A stretch of 33,375 nucleotides of DNA from Phoronis australis (taxonomy: Eukaryota; Phoronida; Phoronidae). This document shows positions 1-10,484 of this stretch, piece after piece (the first letter of the stretch is position 1; the number at the start of each line of letters is the position of its first letter). Under the pieces are notes generated by a model. That model was given only the letters and a program-made list of their open reading frames with translations, was not told where the DNA came from and made no database searches. The stretch covers positions 1-33,375 of the forward strand of contig NMRA01001147.1 in assembly GCA_002633005.1 (NCBI GenBank), written 5' to 3'. Both the position numbers and the translations under genes were made by a program.

Positions 1-727
1 TCGACCTTGACAAAAGACGCGTCGCGATCAGAGTCGCTCCTAAATATCAAAAATACTTGTTTACAAATATTGCAATGAGGTGTGACGGTACACGCCAGAC
101 TCAGAGGGCAGGACGTACTGATAGGCTGGAATAAATATACCAGGAAGCCGCGAATACAATGTTAGGAATAGACCGTGAAACGGGTGATTGTCGAGAGGCA
201 ATTTTTACATGCGCTAACTGCGCTCCGAAGCTACGTGTTGTTTTCATTAAAACAAAACACGTGGAGATGAGGTAAAAGATCGTGGGCTGTGGCAATGCAA
301 AGGGGAATATTAAAAATGCGAATTGTATAAGTCGAGAAACTATTACTAGTGGGTGGCAACTGAACGTGTTACAGGTCACAGATCAGTGCAGAAGGAGCCG
401 CATAACAGCTTTGTTCAAAATTAATGCATTTCAGGTTTACAGCTGCAATTCGTAAACACTCGGGCTACTTTTAGAGACTTTACGGCACAGAACGTTTACA
501 AGCTGATGGTAATATTACAGACAAATTAATTCTCGATATCCATGGATGGACCAGATGGGTGTGTGTTACAGCGCATTTGCTCTGGTGTTCCGTGCATTCA
601 AACATCTGGCGAAGATTAAAATTTCCATCGTAAAATAAATACCACATCACAGTCTTCGACCGTGAAAGGATTGAGCAGTAACAGTGTCTGCTGAATTTTA
701 AGCTTGTGGTCTGGAAATATTACTTAC
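1..727. other. no gene recognised
   Basis: If the signal-peptide exon at 728-782 is real, this stretch should be its downstream intron and may hold later exons, but I found none in frame. The best acceptor-like site, on the minus strand near 610, would create an immediate stop when joined to that exon. Confidence 0.4.
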
Positions 728-782
728 CATGCGAACACAGCGGCCACAAGGGAGAGGAGGATAACACACTTCATGACTGTAG
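728..782 (-). CDS. first coding exon of a putative secreted protein (signal peptide)
   Basis: On the minus strand a pyrimidine-rich acceptor ending TTTCAG (AG at 784-783) is followed by an 8-nt leader and an ATG at 774. Fifteen codons encode MKCVILLSLVAAVFA, a textbook signal peptide: a Lys at position 2, a hydrophobic core, and small residues before a likely cleavage site. The exon ends in TG followed by a consensus GTAAGTA donor at 727, so the intron is phase 2. The acceptor upstream of the ATG implies a non-coding first exon further right, and the TATA-box exon ending at 3763 is a good candidate. The mature protein lies on exons I cannot see, so the function is unknown. The signal-peptide reading and both splice sites are visible; the link to 3763 is inference. 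Confidence 0.5.
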
Positions 783-2401
783 CTGAAACAAAAGGCAAGT
801 TGTGCACAATTATGTTTCCAAAATGAGAGTTCAATACGCGTTTTAGATTCAGACAAACAGCCCTGCTTAAGATTTAAAGTCTATGCGACATTGTGCTACT
901 AGCTAGACAGTTATCTTGCAGGTTTTTCGCTTTGTAGTGAAAGCTTCGACTAAGGTGTGGCAGAGATTAGAATCGGGAAGAAACTGTCTTGCTCCGCGTT
1001 TTTGTGCAGAAGTTTCTCTGGAACGCGATTAACAGCCTTAATTGTACGGAAAGCGATTCTCTTAGGGTTTGCTTGAAAAGATAATTAATTTCTGTTGATA
1101 TCAAAGCATTTCTTTTAGTGTCAAATTTATAAAAATAATCTGTCAACTGTTCGCCACTTCAATCTTTGATTGTTTCTCCTACAAGCCAAAGAACGTCTCT
1201 TGGTTTGGTATGAAAAGACATACACAGCTGCTATCCTTTTTATATGAAAAATGTGACCTTTGACCTCAAGGAACCGACTATGAGCGCATACGCACATTTA
1301 TCATAAGAGGGGGGGTTAGAAACTCTGTGGTAACCCACATTTTTTCTTTCATGCATATTATAAAAATGTAATTTTTGCCATTTTTCTTGCAATATCCCCA
1401 CAGGGGAATGTGATTTACTCTGTACTGCACGTTGCGAGATGGTACTTTCGTTAGGAGCTGTTTAAATATAATTTTGACGAGCTTTCGCAGTCCATGCCTC
1501 TTTAATGTGCGCCGATCCCCAGTTGACCGGGGCTTCCTTGCAGTGAAAGCAAGTGACATCACGTGCAACGATTGAAATATACATGTGTGGCACTTTACCG
1601 TAAAATCTGGCCAACATACTCTAACGGGCTTTTAGGTTAATTTAATTTTCATTGGCAAAACGAAAATTGAAAAAATTACCTTTGTCAAATCTGATTTCTG
1701 AATGGAAAACAAAAATTGAAAAACATGTTTGAAGTTCCATTTCCAGTATAAAAAATTGAATATCCGAGTATCGGTCAATAAAAACACAATTACCACGAAT
1801 TCAATTAACGTGGTGGATTGGCCTTAATGAACGCGTAGATTAAAAGAGTCTGCATTCCTAAAACCGCGTTGAGGTAGTGACGTTGTAAAATACTTTCTAA
1901 ACTCTATTACACCAACCTCAATACATGTACAGCGTTTCTGTTGGTCATTTCTCCAGCTACATGTATCTTCAGGTCAGGTTGCAGTGTTCGTAGAGCGAGC
2001 ACGGTAAGATGGTACGCGCATGCCATGGTGACTAATTAGGAGCACGTTTTGGTACATTTCCCACCGGAAAACGTGGTTGAACGCGAACCCCACGATTGTG
2101 CTACATGCACGTGCTGTTTCTTTTAAGTGCACGCTAACCCCTAAAGATAGGAGAAAAACTACAAACCGAATCTCACTCACACCAATGTGAAATACATAAA
2201 CTCTAGGTCGGTGCAAGTAAACCAATATGTTTCAGGACTGATGTGGGGAAAAGGGTTTGTCCTTAGACTCATCCAGCCAAGGGGTTCAGAACTCAGATTG
2301 TACAACCTTCCTCCAAGAAGTCTGGCTTTTCTCATGACTACATGTCTTTCTCAAGCAACGCAATTCAGTCGTTACCAGCACCGCATTGGTTACGTAGAAT
2401 G
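783..2401. other. no gene recognised
   Basis: AT-rich sequence with only short unconvincing open frames. It would be intron 1 if the exon at 728-782 belongs with the TATA-box exon near 3.8 kb. Confidence 0.4.
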
Positions 2402-2410
2402 TGGACTGCA

Positions 2411-2556
2411 GATGCGGATTTAGAGTAGGGCCAAGGGGCCATGCCCCCCTAAAATTCTAAGATTCCAATTGGCAGTTCGGGTGCGAATGTCTGAAGGTTT
2501 AAATACTGGCTAATACTCTGCATGCCCCACCTAACTCAAAATCCTGGATCCGCCTC
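2411..2556. mobile_element. short MITE, hAT-like
   Basis: The left end GATGCGGATTTAG and the reverse complement of the right end, GAGGCGGATCCAG, form imperfect terminal inverted repeats around 146 bp of non-coding DNA. Flanking copies of TGGACTGCA (2402-2410) and TGGGCTGCA (2557-2565) differ at one base and resemble a target-site duplication of 8-9 bp, as hAT elements make. The ends may instead begin with CAG, in which case the duplication is less clear. There is no transposase, so any movement would depend on an enzyme supplied elsewhere. Confidence 0.6.
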
Positions 2557-2566
2557 TGGGCTGCAT

Positions 2567-3756
2567 AGCATGAACAGGTTTGATACATCGTATCAAGTGT
2601 GTACCACATACAAGTATTTACAACTCGGCGTGCTTGCAGTTAGAACGTGAAAAGTTGCGGTACGTGAGAAACGAAATGTGTAACCAAGAGTGGGATTGAG
2701 GTACTTGATAAAAACACATCTCGTGAAAAACAGAACTGTATTGAAGAGTGCATGTAAATAAGCCTGCAGATAAATCCGTATCTTTGGTCTGATTGAGGAA
2801 AAGAGATTTCTACATTGAAACAGATACGACAGAAAAGTGCTAAAATTCAACAGCAATTCCGGATTATAAAAAATATGCTACATGTTTAGGACTCACACAA
2901 AATAGTGTCCTAGTCCAGTAGTTAAATGACCCTCACTCAGTTGTGTCTACAACGCCGATCGGAGTAGTGGTGAAAATTACGGCGATCGGGGAGCTTCGGA
3001 TAGTGTGTCCATGAAAAGAATTCTACGTTGACACTCTCACAGGGTGAGATTGAGCAACTCGACCGCGAAGTATTCAACAATGTGAAGACGCCATGCAATT
3101 GTTGACACTGATATTGTCCCCTAGATAAAAATAGGGGCAGCAAAAGTATTTTTTAAGTTTTCCTTTTTTTGAAAGTTTTTAAATAGCAAACTTGCATAAT
3201 TCGTGAATATTACAGTCACGTGGATATGTTTTTGAATGTTGAAAATCGGACAATAAATGTGATGAGTTTTACCACCTAATCTTTTGTACAATGTTGCCAA
3301 ATTATGCTTCTCATTAACTCTTCTAGGGTGCAGCAAAATATCAGCAGACAGAAGTTGGATTTTGAGATGCGCCGAGTGTCAGGGTACAATTCTTGACATG
3401 GAGGGGGAGCAGCAACAGTTCTGACGACCAGGAAAGGTTCAAATTACTAAGGCTTCCAAATACCATATCTTAGGGACCTTCAAGAGGCCAAAGTCCACCA
3501 CTGGACAATAAAATAACCTATCATACAAAGTACAATAAACACTAGGCAAGAATATATTTCATCGCCGGCCATATTTCTCTTTATATAGCATTCTTTCAGT
3601 AGAATCTTCCAAGATACAATGTGTGCTCTTTCCGATTAAGGTAGTTATGCAGTTAATTAAAAGAGTTGCTCAAATAACGGAGACTACCCGATAACGTCTC
3701 TCTTTTTCAAATGGAGATAGTCTAGTATACAGTTGTTCAAGGGATTGGATTAGAAA
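2567..3756. other. no gene recognised
   Basis: Several short minus-strand open frames here look random in composition and have no family motif. The stretch may be intron of the putative secreted-protein gene. Confidence 0.4.
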
Positions 3757-3762
3757 ACTTAC

Positions 3763-3817
3763 CTGGAGAAACTTGTTTAAGAGTGGGATATCAACGTACG
3801 TGTCCCGTATTTATATA
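3763..3817 (-). promoter_or_regulatory. TATA-box promoter and non-coding first exon ending in a consensus donor
   Basis: On the minus strand TATATAAATA occupies 3817-3808. About 45 bp downstream is CAG|GTAAGT, with the exon ending at 3763 and the donor at 3762-3757. A start site about 30 bp after the TATA box would fall near 3787 and give a 5' exon of roughly 25 nt without an ATG. The next minus-strand acceptor followed by a convincing start codon is at 783, where a signal peptide begins. The TATA box and donor are seen directly; transcription and the join are inferred. Confidence 0.35.
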
Positions 3818-3849
3818 GTGTGGGAGTGACAGCAGTTAATGCAAACGAC

Positions 3850-4560
3850 ACACGTCTCCTGCAGGGACAGGGTGATAGCAAACATACAGTAGCACCAGCA
3901 ACTGGCTCACAACTTGAGAGACACAGAACACGCATTTCAACTAATTCAACTATGCCCAGTAATCACTACGCTACCTGCTGGCAGACAGTTAAAGTACATG
4001 ACGCCAGCAAAAGGCTCACCAGGCTCACAACTTGAGAGACACAGAACAAGCATTTCAACTATTTCAGCTATTCCCCAGTAAACATGCAGGCCGTACTGGG
4101 GCAATACTGACCCTGGACTGTCTTCTGTATTGGCCCAGTGATGAAGGCCAGTACTGGCCCAATAACATTTTGCACACCCGCTGGGTATTGCGCCACTAGT
4201 GTAAGATTACGATATCGGGCCATTAAGGGGCCAATAAAATTGGTGGAATTAGTTGAATTAGTTGATATCCCAGGGCTGGATAGGTTGAGAAGTCTTGGGA
4301 TTAGTTGGATTCAATTCAAGTATTCCTAATATTCGCTGCACCACCTGTGGACAGGTAGAAAACTTACATGACGTCATCCACAGGCTCATAATTATAGAGA
4401 CACCAATCGCGCATTTCATCTAATTCAACTATTCCCACTAATCGCTGCGCCACCTGAAGGGGCAGTTTGATAACAAACATGATGTCAGCAACAGGTATGC
4501 ATCAGTGGTGATGGCAGGATAAGTTGAGATAAGTTGGGATAACTTGGATACAACTAAACA
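3850..4560. repeat. degenerate tandem repeat, about 118-bp unit, with inverted pieces
   Basis: A segment starting GGCTCACAACTTGAGAGAC recurs at 3904 and 4022 (spacing 118 bp), and a diverged version GGCTCATAATTATAGAGAC is at 4383. Each is followed by a CATTTCAACTAATTCAACTA-like stretch and CCAGTAATCNCTNCGCNACC. The short motif also occurs inverted near 4247-4265 and 4510-4550. The block between about 4070 and 4305 interrupts the array with a short repeated CCAGTACTGGCCCAATA theme. It could be the core of a non-autonomous element, but I see no clear terminal repeats. Confidence 0.6.
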
Positions 4561-5794
4561 TTCTGATATGTATGTTGTATTTGGGGTAAATACATACAAA
4601 TAAATCTATATACAATTATTGTACACAAATATATAAATTAAAAAACTCGTTCATCCAAGGGGAAAGCTGTCTGTGCCTTCTGAAAGTGGAGTTTTTCGCC
4701 GAGTGAGGGGGAAATTCTACCTCCCGATCACCACCAATAACACCCCCGCTCTGTAGCTAGCTCTCATAGGCATTGTCTCAAGAAGCATTTTGTGCCCTTT
4801 CAAATTGTTACCTGTGCGGGTTACAAGTGATTTGAACTTCGAGGGGAAATTTTCAATTACTTTAGGGGAGTTTTTAGGTCTCGTGAGGGGAATTTCTCGT
4901 GATCTTTCAATATTTTTGAGACAGGAATAGGGCCAATGTTTTGTCCCAAAATCGACGGATTGATGGCCTAGTCCTTTTCGGAGAGAAATACGTCGTGTTT
5001 CAACCCGTAGTCATGAAAACACAGCCCGACTGGCCGAAGATTAACAGGTCGTTGCTATGATGCTGGGCAACTGAAATGCGACAAAATGTCGTCTTACAAT
5101 CTTCTTCTACACAGATGCTGTCTAAACTGACGTGCCCATTAAAGGGACATGATTATCGAAGGCAACAGATCAACTGACTTCCAGATCCGAGTCAGTGCGC
5201 CGGTCTTAGTATGAAACCTTCCAACCCTCCATTTCCGTCACCGGCTGCGAAACTGTCCGCTGACGGGCCACAGTGCCTCTTCGAGTAAGTTTTAACCCTG
5301 TATCTATTTAACTGGTGGAGTCTTGACTTCAACAAATGTCTAGTGGCACTTGATAACAGCTGTGAATTGGTGCCAAATGAGCTATGCCGTGTTTTCTTGT
5401 TCAATCAGTCAAAGCTTATGTATATTTTCAAGGAGATCATCCCATCCAATGAACAATCCCAAAATGCGTTTTTGGCCGTAAACACCTTGTTAACTGCTTC
5501 CGTGGGTCTAGCTTGACGAGGCCAATAACGGAGGTAACTTGGTAATGGCAACAGCGCAGTGACATTCACCCCAAAAGAGTGAGGGTAAGTGCTGGCACAA
5601 ACCGTTGCCGAGTAACATACAGCAATACCGATTTCATTATGGCGAGTATACATGTATTTTTGTCGGGGCCTCTCCCCTGATCGATTAAAACCAAATCATT
5701 TTCAAGAACTGTCCCGATTGCTTCCCCAGGTGGGGGACAGCGTGAAACGTGACTGAAGAACACCAGAGGTTAGAATCTGGAACGCCAAGTTTAC
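4561..5794. other. no gene recognised
   Basis: Minus-strand open frames at 5192-5404 and 5405-5653 lie end to end, but neither has a motif I recognise or a good splice site joining it to its neighbour. A GAGGGGAAATTT-like word recurs loosely between 4700 and 4920. Confidence 0.35.
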
Positions 5795-5959
5795 CTTTTC
5801 TTTTCGGAATCGTTGTATTTTAATATTTCCTGTTATTTCAATCGTGTGCATGTGGGCTCTAATCCAAGAGTTTACGATAAGCAAGTCTCCAGGTTTCAAG
5901 ACCGTACCATAGATAAGTGTAGCGTTACGTTTTACTGGTGTCGCCAGTAAGATATACAC
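5795..5959 (-). CDS. unidentified exon-like open frame
   Basis: The minus-strand frame reads like protein, with a stretch GTVLKPGDLLIVNSW, and runs to AAG followed by a plausible GTAAAC donor at 5794. The same frame stays open into the upstream GC-rich segment near 6015, where ATGGCGGAC follows CCAAT in a context typical of animal start sites. That ATG, however, is in a different frame and stops after 29 codons. I do not recognise the protein. It could be an exon with a missed upstream splice site, or a chance open frame. Confidence 0.2.
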
Positions 5960-8318
5960 GTATGGGGAGACGACACGACACTGCTCGCAAGCCAGACAGT
6001 GCGTGACACGCGGTCCGCCATATTGGTGATGAACGATACGTACAATGTAAACAAGAGCACGGTGGCCTTATGGAAGCCGGGAAATTTTCACAATAAAATT
6101 TGAAATTTTACATACTAACGAGGTATTACTATATTGGTAACATAAAGCAATGTAAACACGTGACCCACTCATTGTTTAAACAGCCATATACATGTAAGCC
6201 ATTGTACGCACAAAATCTCAAATGTTTTGGCTGAAATTCTCATGGAGTGCTGCTAGGGCCTTGGAGCTTTTGCCGGCTCAGTCGAAAAGACAATAACTGA
6301 ACAGTAGGCATTTTATAAAGTGTGGAAAATATTTCCTTTAATTAAACTAAGTGGGAATACACAGTCATACTTTTTCGTCGTTATAATTGTATAGAACCTA
6401 TTTTTCAGTTCTTTATAAACCGACAAGACGATCAGCTGCCAAGGTGGCCGCTCTCTGGCGCGCGCTATTAAATCACTGCATTCCCAAAGTTTTTAGTCTG
6501 GGCTTATTTTTGTCAGCGTTGGATCATCTCGTAGGTCTACAATAAGAATAGTTCCAAAGGGCTCACTCAGCTAAATTTGATGATGTTTCCTCGACCTCGA
6601 CTAGTTTAACGGAAATTTGGAACACCACTGCTTGGGCTGTCCGAAGCCGGGGGTTGAAGTTTGCATTTGCATGGACCCAATTTCCTAAAGGGTGATGGGA
6701 ATTGTCTACTTCAGGTTATACCAAGGAACAATAATTGCATCGATATGCAGGCGTATTATTCAGAAATAAAACGCATCATGTGAGGGGTGCTGAGGTGTCT
6801 CTAAAAAATGTTGCTTCAGTAATTCGCTACGTTTTTTTAACTATCTGGTATTACTTGTTCTAGTACCTAATTCATCTTAGCATGGTGAACATGTAGTTTG
6901 TACAATTTGAAAGTACATTGTCTCACCACTACGACTGCAATACATATATATAGACGGATTTAGAGCTTTAAAAATCCGTTTGAAATATTAGTTTTTATAC
7001 AAATCAATGTCAGTACCCCTTGGATCCGACCATGATGTGAGGAATCGCTCACACCTTGATCTGATTGGTCATCCAGACGGAAGAAGGACAACAAAAATGT
7101 TCACACTTTCAAAAACATCACACTGAGATACGGTAACCATTTCAAACAATAAAGTTTTGATTTATTGCAAAACATCACCATCACGCAATAAAAACACACC
7201 GTGACATAAATGAGACATGTTTAGCTGGTACAAAGATACTGTACTGGTACACGCACTCCACTTCAGCAAAAGTCAGATTTCAACCAACTCTAATTTAATT
7301 CCTCGATTCAATTGGATCCGACTTTCACTGGCATATAATTCTATTACTAGTACATTTATATTGACAACACACAGCCACAAAATGTACATGACAAAAGTCA
7401 ATGGTCATAAATTCTACCTGCTACATGTATGTCCTACATGCAGCATACCCAGGCATAATTCACTGTAAGTACCGGAAGAGCATAACAGGACAGACTATAA
7501 CAAATGATGGTTTTCATCAAGTAAGACAGTTGCAGATTGGAATAGCTTGCCAGCCTACATAACATTTGTCTCTTGAAATATACAGAAGCAACCCATATAC
7601 CCTTCCAATATTACACTGCATACATGCATCCAAGGGGCGAAGTGGGCATAAAGCTCCGCCTTAGAGAAACAAAAAATCCGAGAGAAAACGAGAGAAAATA
7701 CACTGAAAGGCAATAATTCGGAAAAAAGCACAATCCGTAGCTTTGAACGCACCCCGTTTTTTAAGTAAAAGGTGCACATCCTCAAAAATTCGAGCCCCCT
7801 ATACTTGAGGCAGGGTGCGTGGATGCATTGTGGGGTGTAGCGTTCTTGGGGCACCCTGTCCTTCCTGCCCTATTCCTAATGACCTGAGTATATTAATAAA
7901 TCTTTGAAGTGTTGTCCCCTTTTTGTGTTTCTTCGTTGCTAGAAAGCAACCCCATATCGTGGAGCGAATAAGGTCACTAAACTCTTCGAAGACAGAACGG
8001 ACTAAGAAGCAAAGTCAAGTAGAAGACCATGAAACATCGACTTAAGTGGGTGTCTGAGAGACCAAATGAAGTTGAACAATTGTTTCTGCGATCGGGATTC
8101 GCCCCCGCAAAACCATTTTACTTCAGTTTCAATTTTTAAACTTCAAAAGACAAAAAAAACTATAGCATTGGTTCTGGGTCTAATGTTTATACTGGAAATC
8201 AAACTTTATTTTTGATGTTTTCCTCAATACTTTAACACAAACGAAGAAACAACCCCCTGGCATTTGAACCTGTATTGTATTTGATTGTTGGCAATGTGCG
8301 GTATTACAAAGAGGCAAA
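5960..8318. other. no gene recognised
   Basis: About 2.4 kb without a supported gene. Visible structure is minor: ACGGATTT at 6954-6961 pairs with AAATCCGT at 6972-6979, TGTGAG and CTCACA flank six bases near 7036-7053, and a loose inverted pair containing AACGAAGAAACA lies near 7930 and 8240. The longest open frame (7555-7854, minus) is not family-like. Confidence 0.4.
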
Positions 8319-10096
8319 GCTTGACGTTAAGTGTTCTGTGCCAGTTGCTTGAAACAGTCCCAACTCATCTAAGTTCCCTTTAACTACTGTTTATCTAAGG
8401 GTTTGCGAAAACACTGATTGTCCTTTCTTATGATGTCTGAGTCTCATTACTAACTCTATTTTTGGCTTTGATGCAAATCGAGAGTAAACTCTACGTTGAA
8501 TTCTCAATGGGAATGAAATAGTAATGTTTTCGTGCCCCAACCCTTACGCACGGACTAAGTTCCTAATTATTATGACTCAGTTAAGGGGTAAGATTTTAGT
8601 TATATTATCATTAGTCAAAGAGGAGTTCACAATAACGAATAAAGTGATAGAAAACTTAAGGGTAACGTCTTTGTCTAAGGAACGAAAGAAATACGCAAAA
8701 GATTCAGGGAACCTTATTGAATCCCTATTTGTGACCGTTTCATGCAAGGCCCCGGAAAAATGGGAGGTGTCTGGGTAGCTAGTTTACGGTTTTTATTAAA
8801 TTTTCCCCTGACGATTTGCAATGGACTCAGTGCAGGGTTTGGAAAGAACATGTACGCATGTACGATACATCGAAGAGGAAGACCTGCAGAACGAAGTGGC
8901 TAGTTAATGTGTTTGAGTACACGTAGGCCTAAGTGCCGGGCAAGTCGCGTTGTTAGGCCAGTGCATTTAATTTCCACGCTTATGTAAAATTTTGAATACA
9001 CGTTCAGTCTTATGGTAACATATATAACGCGAGTGGTACAGTTAAGAACATGGAACTACTAATGTCGTTGACAAAGAACAGTATGCGCCCCACAATACGG
9101 CATCGTGCGAAGGACGACAACTTTGCCGTCCTTTTGCACAAGGAACACACGAGCAAATGCCCCGTTACCAAGAAGGAATGGTTTCCTGTGGTAATACGCG
9201 TATTTATATTTGCTGTAATCTGGAACTACGTTCTCGAGTATAAATGCACAAGGCTGTTCTTCTGAGCTTATCTCGATGTCTTGTGATTGCAGTTTTGGTG
9301 CTGGTGACAACGTTGCAGGACTGCGAACTCGCTGTTTAATAAGCATGAAAAATTTGTCTTCTATTGCTTGGTCACCGTCGGGAAGTTGGCTTGTTTTCTT
9401 GGCATTCTCATCGCGCGTTTTATTTTTAAGGTGAAATGTCTTGACATAACCTTTAGAGCGCAATACCCTAGATGCGTTTGCACCTATGTTTCTAGTTGTC
9501 ATCTGTTTTCGTGCATTCTCTAGTTGACCTGAAGACACGGTGTTCGTGTTTTTCTTCGCGGGAAAAGAGCTTCTTTTACTGCTATACAAGTGGACAAGGG
9601 ACGCCTTGGGTTTTAACATCAATTTATTTTCTCCCTTATTTTGTGTCCTCGGGTTGGACTCCCGCTTGGTATTGTTAACAATAGTAGTACCACGCTTATG
9701 AGCCATTTGGAATCTAAAAAGACAGTTTGTAAGTTATATAAAGAGATTGAAGAGGCTGGTTGTAAACGTACGTGTGGGATACACCTATGTTGAGCTAACA
9801 ACTATCGGAGTCCCATACATACTCCAGCATTACGGAAATGCCAGTGTTGTCACAACATTTCAAGGGTTGGGACTTCAGGTTTCAGGTGCCTCAAGTACAC
9901 GTTCTGTATTTCATAACACAAACTTTTCTCTCTTCCTGTCCCTCAGCGCGTGTGACACAACCAGATCGTCTAGACTTACTGAATTTCGTAAGTGTGACGT
10001 CACACTATTCAAGTCTGGGTAGAGTTCAGTCTTGGGGATAGAAATAAAGGTTTCCAAATCGTGTGTTCTGGTTTAAAATACACAGCAGTATCTCGC
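8319..10096. repeat. copy 1 of a duplicated segment (allele-like, lacks 731 bp)
   Basis: These 1778 bp match 10485-12989 almost base for base. The differences are scattered substitutions, a 5-bp and a 1-bp indel near 8630-8660, and one large deletion. At 9120/9121 copy 1 jumps from the base matching 11282 directly to the base matching 12014, losing 731 bp. The lengths balance exactly: 1778 + 731 - 5 + 1 = 2505. The deletion junction shows no microhomology. Confidence 0.9.
9059..9706 (-). pseudogene. truncated protein kinase reading frame (catalytic core deleted)
   Basis: This 215-codon frame is nearly identical to the first 195 residues of the kinase at 11385-12599. The 731-bp deletion then joins the start of the kinase domain to unrelated 3' sequence. 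It keeps the N-terminal basic region and the glycine-rich loop, in which the first Asp has become Asn (GNGAFARV instead of GDGAFARV). The ATP-anchoring Lys, the catalytic loop Asp and Asn, and the DFG motif are lost. It cannot encode an active kinase. It is either a deletion allele of the same locus placed in tandem by the assembler, or a broken tandem paralogue. Confidence 0.85.
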
Positions 10097-10483
10097 GTAA
10101 TCTCGCGAACTCTTACTTTTTAGCTAGGTCCTAGCGTTATTGAACTCTACATGTACCCTGGTCTGCCAACTGTGACTTGTTACAACTTTCGAAAAATTCG
10201 TCAGTATATGTACATTAGATTTGTCTCATATTATCATAAATTAATAGATCCTCTGATTTTAATTTGATTGCGCGAAGTATCGAAATGCTCTTATTTCCGA
10301 AGACCCGAGTCTAGCGATCAGTGAAGACAGGTGAAGTTAGAGTAGAGCAATTCAATCCCATCTTTCGATGACGTCACCACTCAGTTGCCTCCTCCACGAC
10401 TTGTCAGGATTGCGGTCGCCCAATAATCCTATAATATGGATGTGTGGTACATGTAGATCATCGATGCATTAACTATTGAAACA
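10097..10483. other. unique sequence between the two duplicate copies
   Basis: This 387-bp stretch continues copy 1 past the point where copy 2 ends and stops at a single N. No gene or repeat is visible. Confidence 0.5.
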
Positions 10484-10484
10484 N

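Noticed and set aside
600-620. Minus-strand acceptor as the next exon of the signal-peptide gene
   Set aside because: Joining it to the phase-2 donor at 727 makes TGA immediately.
3850-4500. CRISPR-like array
   Set aside because: Units are long, degenerate and without short constant repeats or unique spacers, and the sequence is from an animal.
7555-7854. 99-codon minus-strand frame
   Set aside because: Phe, Leu and Cys rich without any domain, and no splice or promoter context.
9496-9678. Plus-strand frames opposite the kinase, repeated at 12389-12571
   Set aside because: They are shadows of the kinase coding strand, and their repetition only reflects the duplicated block.
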